Of a stretch of DNA of 64,000 bases, positions 22,098 through 34,726 are shown one piece after another. Origin of the DNA: Paralithodes platypus (taxonomy: Eukaryota > Arthropoda > Malacostraca > Decapoda > Lithodidae). The notes beneath the pieces were generated by a model. That model worked only from the letters and a program-made list of their open reading frames with translations, was not told where the DNA came from and did not search any database. Both the position numbers and the translations under genes were made by a program. The stretch lies in NCBI GenBank assembly GCA_032716605.1, contig CM064509.1, forward strand, positions 48,066,802-48,130,801. Reading direction: 5' to 3'. Numbering within the stretch: position 1 is the stretch's first letter; each line of letters opens with the position of its first letter.

Positions 22098-23109
22098 GCA
22101 TTATCACGTGAGTTTTGGAGTAAGTGCATGGTGGGTTGTTGTGGAAAACTAGTTGAATAGTATTAGTGCCACTATATGTCGCACGCTGGTTGGTCGGCTA
22201 CGTTCAGGCAGTGGGAGGCACCAACCCAATCCGTTGCTGTGCACCTGACACCTAGCATTGCATAGAATACTTTAACTCACGATATCTGTTAAACCGGATG
22301 TTCCTCCATTACTAAACTTTGTAGGGAGGCGAATTGCCGGGTTATTACTATGGGGTTAATAGTACGATAACCAGTGGACCTGCGAGAAAGGAGTGGTGAA
22401 CCGAACAGCTTTCCCAAAACACCTGTGCGCTGTCAACTAATCAGTGGTCAATGCTACTTGTAGTGTCAGCCATAAAATTCTTGGGATGAGTATATGAGGC
22501 ATACTCGGTCACCAGGACCAGCTGAAACACAACTTAAGGAGGTTGGCCTTTCCTCGATTCCTATATTCAGATGCAGTGAGGTCCAGGTGGGGTGCAGAGG
22601 TAGGCAGCAAAACTGAGCTTGGTAGCGGAGTGCGGGAAGGAAAGGCGACTACAGGCAGACGATTTACACCGGATCCAGTGGTCGTAACCCAGTTTCCTGT
22701 GGCCTGTGACTACATAGCAACTGTTTATGCCTACTCTACAGTATTGCAAAAGAAGAGAGGCGGTAATCCAGTGGAATACACAGAAGACGAGCTGAGCAGT
22801 ACAGTGTTTCCTTTAGTTAAGATGTCCGGTCGTAGTTTAAGAAGAAACTATATGTCGGACGTGATTTTACAACTATGACATCTCAGAACTATTCTCGAGT
22901 CCAGAATTGATAAACAACAAAAAGAATATAACGACTATAACGCAAATAATAAGAGGCTAGATTATCTTGACTTTTAAGAAAGAAAAACTATTATTAGAAA
23001 CCATAGTAGAGGCTTACCATAGCCTAATTATAAAAAGAAGTAATGTGTTGAGTTTTACTTTAGATATTCTTCACTAGGGTTGTTGTAACTGGAATTTATA
23101 TGGTTATCC
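22098..23109. other. No supported gene
   Basis: An open frame at 22543-22878 has no recognisable motif, and its flanks show no splice or promoter signals that I can trust. I treat the stretch as non-coding. Confidence 0.35.
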
Positions 23110-23250
23110 ATACCTAGCCTTTTATATATTAGTTGACTAAAGCGTGTAAGTTCTGTATATGGTGTCCTGGGTTCGAATCCCCGGAGGATCATATACTTTC
23201 ATAAATTTAATTGTAAGTTATTGGTGTTAAGAACGATAATAGTTAAAATG
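23110..23250 (+). mobile_element. Degenerate tRNA-derived SINE
   Basis: CTGGGTTCGAATCCCCGG is a T-arm/B-box-like block followed by AGGATCATATAC and a TTTAATT-rich body. The same order (GGGTTCGAATCCCGGTGGAT, then CATATATACTTTAATTCATT) is found in the SINE at 53718-53852. The T-stem has a mismatch and the anticodon arm does not fold, so it is not a tRNA gene. Confidence 0.5.
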
Positions 23251-23256
23251 GAATAT

Positions 23257-23570
23257 ATTGTAGGAGTAGCTGTGTCATAGGCTATAAAGTTATTATTGTA
23301 ACAGGCACCCACACAGTTATCTAAACATAGCCTTGTAAATATTGATGTTTCTATATTGGGGGAGTAGTAGTGTCATAGTTTAAAAGGTTGTTGTTGTAAG
23401 ATACATTATTACGGATAACTATACCCAGTCTTGGGAGTGCAGTAATACAATTTTGTAATTTAGATGACTAGTAATGTATTAGGTTAAAAGGTTTTTGTTT
23501 AACGGATATTTATACAGGTATTGATACCTAGACAAGCCTATATTGAAAAATGTTTTGTAAAGGGATCATG
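23257..23570. repeat. Diverged ~100-bp tandem repeats
   Basis: Three units each carry GGAGTAG(C/T)(A/T)GTGTCATAG-like and (T/G)TTGTTGTAA-like blocks, starting near 23257, 23352 and 23463. Similarity is loose, so the boundaries are approximate. Confidence 0.4.
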
Positions 23571-23844
23571 CATTCAGTTCGTCAATTTAGCACATTGGTA
23601 AATAATAGTGTCAATGTTATATTATAAGAAACGTTAAAGATAATTAATTAGTCATACAGTTTGATATTGTAGGATAGTATTGCATATAAGCTAGGTTTAG
23701 AGTATTTACAATCAGTTGTTACTAGTATCAGGCATTGTGGCAATTAGTGAGAGCACACGGTTAGCCAGGTTGGAGTCATTCTCTGCAACCACATTTGACT
23801 AACTTACTGACAAGCAGCCTCTAACAGGAGTAACATTCAACGTA

Positions 23845-23950
23845 TCTATCTATCTTTCTATCTGTCTGTATATACAGTATATATATATATATACCGGGTA
23901 TATATATATATATATACACTGTATATACTGTATATATATAATATATGTGT
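23845..23950. repeat. TATC and TA microsatellites
   Basis: A TATC/TGTC tract (23845-23870) runs into palindromic TA repeats and the 3' end of LINE-A copy 2. Confidence 0.85.
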
Positions 23951-26900
23951 ATTTTTGTTCTATGTGAATGAGGGAGACAAAAGGCATAACTGCCTGTAGC
24001 GAGTGCCTCCCCTAGTTTTGAAAGAGTGACAGGGCCAAAATCAAGGGACGTTCGAGCCAAAATGCCGGGACACACGGTGTTTGAAGCAGTTTAAGTCATA
24101 GGAAGAGGGAAAGACTGATTCTGGGAGAGAGTTCCAGAGCTCAGCAGTTGAATAAAAGAAAGTCTGAGAATAGCATTTCACTCTTCGGTTGGAGAGTTGC
24201 ACAGAGTAGGGGTGGGATTGTGTTGCAAGGCGGGTACCACATACCCTACGTAGAGGAGGTGGTATACACTGGGAAAGCTTCGAGGAACACTGATTATTGT
24301 AGTAGTGATAGAATAGCAAGAGAGATGCAACATTGCGGCGAAGAGACAGAGATTGCAGAGAGTTGGTGAGTGGACGGGAGTTAATGATACGAAAGGCTTT
24401 CCTATCTACTTTGTCTAGGAGTGCGGTGTGATAGGATCCTCCCCACACATGTGAACAATACTCAACACAAGGACGCACTGTGCCCCTGTACAGAGCAGAG
24501 GTAAAGAACCCTCTGAGGCGGTTGAGCACACCCAGCTTCTGGGAGGCTGCCATAGCAAGACTGGTAATATGATCTTTCCAAGTGACAGCAGAAGAAAAAG
24601 AGACACCGAGAATATTGAGAGAAGATGAAGGATTTATTTTTGTATTGTTGAAGAATGAGGGATAGTCCTCTGGAGGTTCCTGATGGGTAGGAAGATGGAT
24701 AAATTTGGTCTTGGAAGCATTAAATGCAACAAGTTTTTCTCCGCCCCTATTGGAAATAGTAGCTAGATCAGAGGATAAGTGTTTTATGGCTTCATTAAGT
24801 TTGATTTTGAGGGACTGCTGGCTGGGGCATTCTGGAAATCTAATTGAGTAGTGTAAGGTAGAGTCGTCTGCATATGAATGGATGGGACTGGATGTACAGT
24901 TGAGAAGATCATTTATGAAAATTAGAAAGAGAATAGGAGGTAGGACAGAACCCTGAGGAACACCAGAGGTGATAGGATGAGGAAGTGAGCGATGGCCATC
25001 CACAACCGCAGCTATGGAACGGCCGGAAAGGAAATTAGAGACAAAAGCACAGATGGAGGGATAGAAACCGAAGGAGGGTAGTTTGGAGGTTAATGATTTG
25101 TGCCAGAGTCTATCGAAGGCCTCTGATATGTCTAGTGCAACAGAAAAAGTCTCACCGAGGGCCCGAAAGTTGGATGACCAAGAGTTAGTAAGATATGAAA
25201 GAAGATCACCAGTAGAGCGACCCTTGACGAAGCCATACTGGCGATCTGAGAGCAGTTTTTGAGAAGAAAAATGCTTAAGAAATTTGGAAGCAAGAATAGT
25301 TTCAAATTCTTTCGAGATACAAGAGATGAAAGCAATTGAACGATAGTTGGAGGGTTGAGAGCGGTCACCCTTCTTTGGGACAGGTTGAATAAGAGCAAAC
25401 TTCCAGCAAGAAGGAAAGACGCTGGAGGAGAGACAGAGACGAAAGAGTTTGCCTAGGCAGGAGGTTAGCTCTGAAGCACACTTTTTGAGTATAACAGGAG
25501 AAACACCGTCCGGACCGTACCCCTTCTTAGTATTAGGCACAGAGAGGGTAGAAAGTACATCTTTAGAAGAGATTAGGATATTAAGCATAAGTAGGAGAGG
25601 GAGGAATAGCACCGGAATCATCCAAGGTAGAGTTTCTAACAAAAGTTTGAGCGAAGAGTTCAGCTTTGTCAGAGAAAGAAGTGATGGTTGTGCCATCAGC
25701 GTGGAAAATGGGAGGGAAAGATGAGGAAGAAAAATTGTTGGAGAGGTTTTTGGCTAGATGCCAGAAAGCTTGGGAAGAGCTAGTGTTGGATAGTTCAGTG
25801 CATTTATTTTTGATGAAAGAGTGCTTGGCAATTCGAAGAACAGATTTGGCTGGATTCCGGGCAGAAATATAGGAAGAATGAGATTCTTGAGTTTTAAGGC
25901 GTCGGTACCGTTTGAAAGCTTCCTCCTTGTTGTGGACAGCAGTAGAACAAGGGTGAGTAAACCAAGATTTGTTTGCATTAGACTGAGAGAAAGAAAATGG
26001 AATGTACGCTTCCATGCCCGAGAGGATTACCTCGGTAATGCGTTCAGCACTCTCTGAGGGTCCTCGGCCACGGAAGCAGAAGTCATTCCATGGGAAATCA
26101 AAGAAGTACTGCCGGAGAGCCTCTCAGTCGGCAGCGGCAAACTGCCACAAGCACCGCCGGCTGGGAGGATCGGGTGGCCGTACTGAAGAGATAGGAAAGG
26201 TGACGGAGATAATTGTATGGTCGGAGGAGCCTAAAGGAGAGAAAAGATTGGCAGTATAAGAAGAAGGGTTAAAAGTCAGAAATAAGTCAAGAATGTTGCC
26301 GATCTTCGAAACGATCCGGGATACGGGTAGGTTGCTCGACCAGCTACTCTAGGTCATTTATGATAGAAAAGACATAGGCTTGTTCACCAGGTTGGTTAGT
26401 AGTGAGAGAGGAGATCCATTGGAGGTGGTGAACGTTGAAATCTCCTAGTATGGAGATTTCAGAGAAGGGAGAGATGGATAGAATGTGTTTCACTTTAGAC
26501 TTTAGATAGTCATAGAATTCGGGAAAGTCCGTAGAGTTAGGGGAAAGATAGACAGCACAGAAATATTTAGTATGAGAATGACAGGATAGTTTGAGCCATA
26601 AAGTTGAGAATTCAGAGGAGTCGAAATCGGGAACACGAGAGCAAGTGAGTGTGTTGTGCAAGTATGAACAACATCCACCTTTGGCGGATAGAGAAAGTAG
26701 GATACAGAGAAGGGGCTGCTGGAAGTTGTCTCAGATACCTGGGTTTTGGTGAGGAATAGAAGATCAGGTTTGTAGGAGGAGAGATGGTGTTTGATGGATT
26801 GAAAATTAGAGGAAAGTCCACGAATTTTTCAAAAGTTGATAGTAAGAGTGACAAGGCAGAGCATTTAAAGGGGTCGTCAGGGGAAGGTCGGGAAGGTGTG

Positions 26901-27295
26901 GGGGCATTTATGGTCCCTCCCCCTGGGGACTCCGAGGCTGGGCCTGTGTTCATCATTTGTCTTGTTTTTATAATTTTGAAGGAGGAAGTGTGGTGTGCAT
27001 GTTAAGTGTAGTAAAGTAGATAGGAGGAGGAGGTGTTTGTGAGAGCATGCTGGACTACTCTCAGTGTAAGTGAGGCACAAAGGGAAACAGTAAGAGAGGC
27101 CAAGCAAATGAAACAAGAGTTCCAGCGACTCTTTATCAAATGCCTACAACATCTCCTGGGTATAGCCCTGTTCGATTGGTGCCTACAATTTACCCCCATT
27201 TCCCCTATTAGTCGCCTTGTACGACACACGCAGTCGGACGATGGGGCATATTTTTGTATTCATCCACCATAAAATGGAGGCCCCCTTATCCCCAG

Positions 27296-27300
<5 letters not shown>
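23951..27300 (-). mobile_element. LINE-A copy 2, near full length
   Basis: About 3.3 kb on the minus strand, comprising a 5' UTR (about 27000-27300), ORF2, and a 3' UTR ending in TTTTTGTTCTATGTG-like sequence. This copy extends about 100 bp further at the 5' end than copies A3 and A7, including CCATCGTCCGACTGCGTG read on the minus strand. No separate ORF1 is visible. Its frame is scarred by many indels in the endonuclease half. Confidence 0.85.
24041..27000 (-). pseudogene. LINE-A copy 2 ORF2 (endonuclease + RT)
   Basis: The RT half is one long frame of about 550 codons (24041-25696). It contains 'GYGPDGVSPVILKKCA', 'PVPKKGDRSQPSNYRSI', 'ALDISEAFDRLWH', 'TSGVPQGSVLPPILF' and 'IHSYADDSTLHYS', and a C-terminus ending '..SRHFGSNVP'. 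The endonuclease half (25700-27000) is frameshifted several times, but '[12 protein letters not shown]' and 'GSSDH' remain readable. The family encodes an AP-like endonuclease and RT for target-primed integration. Strand-transfer activity from this copy is excluded by the broken endonuclease. Family: CR1/Jockey superfamily. Confidence 0.85.

Positions 27301-27302
<2 letters not shown>

Positions 27303-27334
<32 letters not shown>
27303..27334. repeat. (TA)n microsatellite
   Basis: A short TA run at the 5' end of LINE-A copy 2. Confidence 0.9.
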
Positions 27335-27337
<3 letters not shown>

Positions 27338-27906
27338 TAATTTGAACAGGAACATATTGTTAATACAAATCAGATTTTAACAATTTGCTGTCATTTATCC
27401 ACTATAAATGAAGAAATCATACTGCAACTATTATTATTTATTTTGATTATTTTTATCATTATTATTATTATTATATTATTATTTGTTTTGAAGCTACATT
27501 ACAATGTTGTTATTATTAATGTTATTAATGTGTTATTATCTTCACTATTTAATTTCACAAATATATTTGATTAGTTTCTTAATTCAAGCTCTCTAATAAT
27601 TTATCCCTGACAAATTATTCTATAATAATGGAACCTTTCATAGTCAGGAGTACATAGATTGTGTTTTGTAATACCAAATTGGGTCATCAAAGATATAAAT
27701 TCTAGACGTGGCCTATCACATTAAGGCATCAATTGTGACGTCATCAGGGGTACCACAGTAAAAAGACTGCGGTTCAATCTATTGATCAAGAGAGCGAGAG
27801 AGAGAGAAAGTGTTTATGATTTTGTGCGTTATTGTTAATTCGTATATAATAATAATAATGATATACATAATAATAATAATATATTATATTATTAAAATAC
27901 TGTATA
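27335..27906. other. AT-rich spacer, no gene
   Basis: AT-rich with scattered ATT/TAA microsatellites (27427-27480, 27848-27896) and a short GA tract (27790-27808). It lies between two LINE-A copies in the same orientation. Confidence 0.5.
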
Positions 27907-28009
27907 TTTTTTTTTTTTTTTTTTTTTTCTATGTGATTGAGGGAGGCAAAAGGCATAACTGCCTATAGCGAGTGCCTCCCCCATAGTTGAAAGAGTGACA
28001 GGGCCAAAA

Positions 28010-31000
28010 TCAAGGGACGTTCGAGCCAAAATGCCTGGACACACGGAGTTTGAAGCAATTTAAGTCATAGGAAGAGGGAAAGACTGATTCTGGGAGAGAG
28101 TTCCAGAGCTCAAATGTTGAGTAGAAGAAAGTTTGAGAGTAACGTTTCACTCTTGGGTTGGAGAGTTGCACAGAGTAGGGGTGGGATTGAGTTGCAAGAC
28201 GGGTACCACGTGCCCTACGTAAAGGAGGTGGTATGCACTGGGATAGCTCTGAGGAACACTGATTATTATAGTAGCGATAGAATAGCGAGAGAGATGCAAC
28301 ATTGCGGCGGAGAGAGAGAGATTGAAGAGAGTTGGTGAGTGGACGGGAGTTAATGATACGAAAGGCCTTCCTTTCAACTTTGTCTAGGAGAGCGGTGTGA
28401 GAGGAACCTCCCTACACATGTGAACAATACTCAATACAAGGGCGCACTATGCCCCTGTACAGAGCAAGAAGCTGTGCAGGGGAAAAGAACCCCCTAAGGC
28501 GGTTGAGCACACCCAGCTTCTGGGAGGCTGCCTTAGCAAGACTGGTAATATGGTCCTTCCAAATGAGAGCAGAAGAAAAAGAGACACCAAGAATATTGAG
28601 AGAAGATGAAGGGTTGATTTTTGTATTGTTGAAGAATAAGGGATAGTCCGCTGGGAGATCCTGACGGGTAGATAGATGGAGAAATTGGGTTTTGGAAGCA
28701 TTAAAGTTAACAAGGTTTTCTCTGCCCCAATTGGAAATAGTATTTAGATCAGAATTTAAGAGTTCTATGGCTTCATTACGTTTGTCGTTGAGGGATTGCT
28801 GGCTGGGGCGTTCTGAAAAACTAATGGAGTAGTGTAAGGTTGAGTCGTCTGCGTATGAATGGATGGGAATTAAGGTACAGTTAAGGAGATAATTTATAAA
28901 AATTAGAAAGAGAATAGGAGATAGGACAGACCCCTGAGGAACACCGGAGTTTATAGGGTGAGGAAGTGAACAATGGCCGTCCACAACCGCAGCTATGGAA
29001 CGGCCAGAAAGGAAATTAGAGACAAAGGCACAGATGGAGGGATAGAAACCGAAGGAGGGTAGTTTAGAAATTAAAGATTTATGCCAGACTCTATCGAAGG
29101 CTTTCGATATGTCTAGTGCAATAGAAAAAGTCTCACCGAAGTCCCGAAAGGAGGATGACCAAGAGTTAGTAAGATATGAAAGAAGATCACCAGTAGAGCG
29201 ACCCTTAAGGAAGCCATACTGGCGATCTGAGAGCAGATTATGAGAAGAGAAATGCTTAAGAAATTTGGAAGCAAGAATAGTTTCAAAAACTTTAGAACGA
29301 CAAGAGATAAGAGCAATTGGACGATAGTTGGAGGGTTGAGAGCGGTCACCCTTCTTTGGGACAGGTTGAATGTGAGCAAACTTCCAGCATGAAGGGAAGA
29401 CGTTAGAGGATAGACAGAGACGAAAGAGTTTGCCTAGGCAGGGAGTCAGCACGGAAGCACAGTTTTTGAGAACAACAGGAGGAACACCGTCCGGACCGTA
29501 CGCCTTATTAGTGTTAAGCCCAGAGAGGGTAGAAAGTACATCTTTAGAAGAGATTAGGATATTAGGCATAAGTAAGAGAGAGGAGGGCGGAGAGGGAGGA
29601 ATAGCACCGGAATCATCCAAGGTGGAGTTTCTAGCAAAAGTTTGAGCGAAGAGTTTAGCTTTGTCAGAGGAAGAAGTGATGGTTGTGCCATCAGAGTGGG
29701 AAAGGGGAGGGAAAGACGAGGAAGAGAAATTGTTGGAGAGGTTTTTGGCTAGATGCCAGAAAGCTTGGGAAGAGCTAGAGTTGGATAGTTCAGTGCATTT
29801 ATTATTGATGAAAGAGTGTTTGGCAAGTCGAAGAACAGATTTGGCTTGATTCCGGGCAGAAACATATGAAGAATGAGAGTCTTGAGTTTTAAGGCGTCGG
29901 TACCGTTTGAATGCTTCCTCCTTATTGCGGACAGCAGTAGAACAGGCGTGAGTAAACCAAGATTTTTTAGCATTAACACCTTACGAGCGGCCTATGCGGT
30001 TTATTTATGTGTACCGCCCAGCGGGGTGTTTTTAGCCAAAATAGGGCTGTTTACGTGATCATTTTCATGCCTAAATAAGACCCAGAACGTAAAACAAGTA
30101 TCTATCCCTGAAAGGGCATAAACAGAGCTTTCGAATGACACCATAACGATCCTTGTATGATGGATAGTTTTCTTGCAATAACCGTGCAACGCGAGTGCAA
30201 AAAGCAGGTAATTCGGTACTTTCGGTACATAATTGAGTATGTAGCGAGTGAGAGAGGGAGGAGGGAGCTGAGATTTGTGTCAGTAGGTTCGCCGCGGTGG
30301 TCTGGAGCAGTCATACGCTCGCTAGTCTCCTGCCACCACTTGTCTCTCTCTCTCAGCCACATTACGTGCTGAAATTGCCACTCGAGTTATGTCGAGCGCC
30401 GCCACATAGTCCAGCTTTATTAAATACGACTTAAGTGGTGAGCCGCTAATAAAGGGTTAATCTGAGAGAAAGAGAATGGAATGTATGCTTCCATGCCCGA
30501 TAGGATTACCTCGGTAATGCGTTCAGCACTCTCCGAGGGTCCCCGTCCATGGAAGCAGAAATCATTCCATGGGAAATCAAAGAAGTACTGCCGAAGAGCC
30601 TCCCAGTCGGCAGCGCCAAAGTGCCACAAGCGCCGCCGGCTAGGAGGATCGGGTGGCTGTACTGGAGAGATAGGACAGGTGACAGAGATAAGTTTATGGT
30701 CGGAGGAGCCCAAAGGAGAGAAAAGATCGACAGTATAAGAAGAAGGGTTAGAAGTTAGAAACAGGTCAAGAATGTTGGGCCGATCTCCGATGCGATCCGG
30801 GATACGGGTGGGTTGCTGAACTAACTGCTCTAGGTCATTTAGGATAGAAAAGACGTAGGCTTGTTCACCAGGTGGATCAGTAGTGTGAGAGGAGAGCCAT
30901 TGGCGGTGGTGAACGTTGAAATCTCCTAAGATGGAGATTTCTGAGAAAGGAGAAATGGATAGAATGTGTTCCACTGTAGAGTTTAGATAGTCAAAGAATT

Positions 31001-31505
31001 TAGGAAAGTTGGTAGAGTTAGGGGAAAGATAGACAGCACAGAAATATTTAGTAAGAGAATGACGGGAGAGTTTGAGCCATAAAGTTGAGAATTCAGAGGA
31101 GTCGAAATCGGGAACACGAGAGCAAGTGAGTTTGTTGTGCACATATGCACAACATCCGCCTTTGGCTTTGAAACTAGGATAGAGAAAGTAGGAGGATACA
31201 GAGAAGGGGTTGCTGGATGTTGCTACAGACACCTGGGTTTCGGTGAGGAAGAGAAGATCAGGTTTGTAGGAGGAGAGATGGTGTTCAACAGAGTGAAAGT
31301 TAGAGGAAAGTCCGCGAATGTTGCAGAAATTAATAGAAAGAGTAACAGGCCGAGGTCCAGGTAATTGTGTGGGGTCGTCAGGGGATGGTCGGTCGGGTGA
31401 GGGGGCATTTATGGTCCCCCCCCCTGGGGACTCCGAGGCTGGGCTATAATTCATCATTTTGTGTTTTTTTAATTTTGGTGTGGAGGAATGAAGTGTGGTG
31501 TGCAT
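28010..31505 (-). pseudogene. LINE-A copy 3 ORF2, one nonsense codon and one MITE
   Basis: ATG at 31503-31505. The endonuclease is readable in one frame: '[13 protein letters not shown]', 'LFLTETQV', '[12 protein letters not shown]', '[11 protein letters not shown]'. The MITE interrupts just after '[11 protein letters not shown]'. RT then follows with 'AYGPDGVPPVVLKNCA', 'ALDISKAFDRVWH', 'NSGVPQGSVLSPILF' and 'SYADDSTLHYS'. The sole in-frame stop I see is TAG at 28412-28414, where sister copies have Trp in 'CSHVWGGS'. The frame then continues to the natural stop at 28010-28012. Without the MITE the product would be about 1,000 residues, normal for a single-ORF CR1/Jockey-type protein. Confidence 0.9.
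29973..30460 (+). mobile_element. 488-bp piggyBac-type MITE, copy 2
   Basis: TTAA at 29973-29976 and 30457-30460. The left end is TTAACACCTTACGAGCGGCC; the right end reverse complement is TTAACCCTTTATTAGCGGCT. It is nearly identical to copy 3 (49762-50249), with visible differences almost confined to the termini and the CTCGAGTTATG versus CTCGACCTATG block. It is inserted in LINE-A copy 3. Confidence 0.92.
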
Positions 31506-31700
31506 GTTTAGTGTAGTGAAGTGGATAGGAGGAGGAGGTGTTTGTGAGAGCTAGCTGGATTGCTCTCAGTGTAAATGAGGCACAAAGAAAATCAGTAAGA
31601 GAGGCCAAGCAAATGAAACAGGAGTTCCAGCGACTCTTTATCACATGCCTATAACCTCACCTGGGTCTAGTCCTGATCGATTGGTGCCTACAATCTCCCC

Positions 31701-31763
31701 AGGCAATAATAATAAACGGTTTATTTGAAGAATGGCAGACCGATGAGCTGAAACTACAGCTCA

Positions 31764-31794
<31 letters not shown>

Positions 31795-32040
31795 ATTCAC
31801 TTGCTTGTTCGTCAAGGGGAATCCACGCAATGCGAGCTAAGCTCATTATTATCGCGCCTCCTTAACTGGGAATGTATTGCGTGAAATGTATGATAAGTGT
31901 AATGTATCGTTGGAATGGCTGTGGATGTGTGTGAAGTCTGTATTTTAGCCAATTGGCGACATCTGGAAACGAAGGCTTAGGGTTAATCTGTACGATACCA
32001 TTCTCACTACGTTACCAGTCTCACCCGAAGGATTAGGTTG
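31701..32040. other. Non-coding with (TG)n
   Basis: Follows the 5' end of LINE-A copy 3. It holds a (TG)n run at 31769-31793 and no gene. Confidence 0.5.
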
Positions 32041-32185
32041 ACCAGTAGCTTAGGTTGACCAGTACGATACCCACCTCACCTTGTACACCGTTAGGAGACT
32101 TGCCCAAATGTCTCTTCCCTGCCCAGGTCTCGAACCCGGGACCTTCTGGTTGTGAGCCAGACGTGCTATCAGTTACGCCACGGGG

Positions 32186-32186
<1 letters not shown>
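32041..32186 (-). mobile_element. tRNA-Val(CAC)-like SINE head or tRNA pseudogene
   Basis: The minus strand from 32186 to 32116 folds as a tRNA: acceptor TCCCCGT/GCAGGGA with one C-A mismatch, anticodon stem TCTGG/CCAGA around loop CTCACAA (anticodon CAC), and T-arm CCGGG-TTCGAGA-CCTGG. The D-loop lacks the usual GG. Sequence continues past the 3' end without CCA or a T-run terminator, and includes a duplicated AGGTTGACCAGTA (32035, 32051). A tRNA-derived SINE is more likely than a working tRNA gene. Confidence 0.55.

Positions 32187-32189
<3 letters not shown>

Positions 32190-32246
<57 letters not shown>
32190..32246. repeat. (TG)n microsatellite
   Basis: About 28 uninterrupted GT units between the tRNA-like segment and the LINE-B 3' end. 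Confidence 0.97.
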
Positions 32247-32249
<3 letters not shown>

Positions 32250-32261
32250 GCCAGATTTGTT

Positions 32262-32565
32262 TTTATTTTTATTTTTTTTAAGAGACAATGAACGGAGGAA
32301 GGAAAAACACAGATAACACAAAAAGGTCCATGTGCCTAAAGGCATCCTCCATTCATAAAATGTTTGTAACAACTGGATTTAAACTTTTGTAGATTGTAAG
32401 TTTGTGGAAAGCAACTCGAGGGAAGTGAATTCCAAAGAGTAGTAGTTCTAGGGATAAATTAATTTTGATAAGCAGAAGTTCTGCATTGTGGAGGAGAAAG
32501 TGTAAATTCATGGGCGCTCTCAGCTGCCCTAGTTCTACGGGGAAAGATGTGGAGAGGCGGCATGT
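32262..32565 (-). mobile_element. LINE-B 3' end fragment
   Basis: Reverse complement of about 18840-19115: the C-terminal codons ('..NSLPSSCFPQTYNL', 'CYKHFMNGG') plus the 3' UTR and a short A-rich tail. It is 5'-truncated, as is usual for LINEs. Confidence 0.85.

Positions 32566-34726
<2,161 letters not shown>

Larger units (their letters stand above)
27907..31700 (-). mobile_element. LINE-A copy 3, best-preserved copy
   Basis: Minus strand, about 3.3 kb without the MITE. It starts with GGGGAGATTGTAGGCACCAA (complement of 31681-31700), as does copy A7, and ends in a poly(A) tail (T-run 27908-27930 on the plus strand). A complete 5' end, a poly(A) tail and a nearly open ORF2 suggest the most recent LINE-A insertion in the window. 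Confidence 0.9.

Noticed and set aside
22543..22878. 111-codon plus-strand frame as a possible host gene
   Set aside because: No recognisable domain, no supporting splice sites and no homologous segment in the window.
32116..32186. Functional tRNA-Val(CAC) gene
   Set aside because: Acceptor mismatch, incomplete D-loop, no T-run terminator, and repeat-like continuation; a SINE head or pseudogene fits better.
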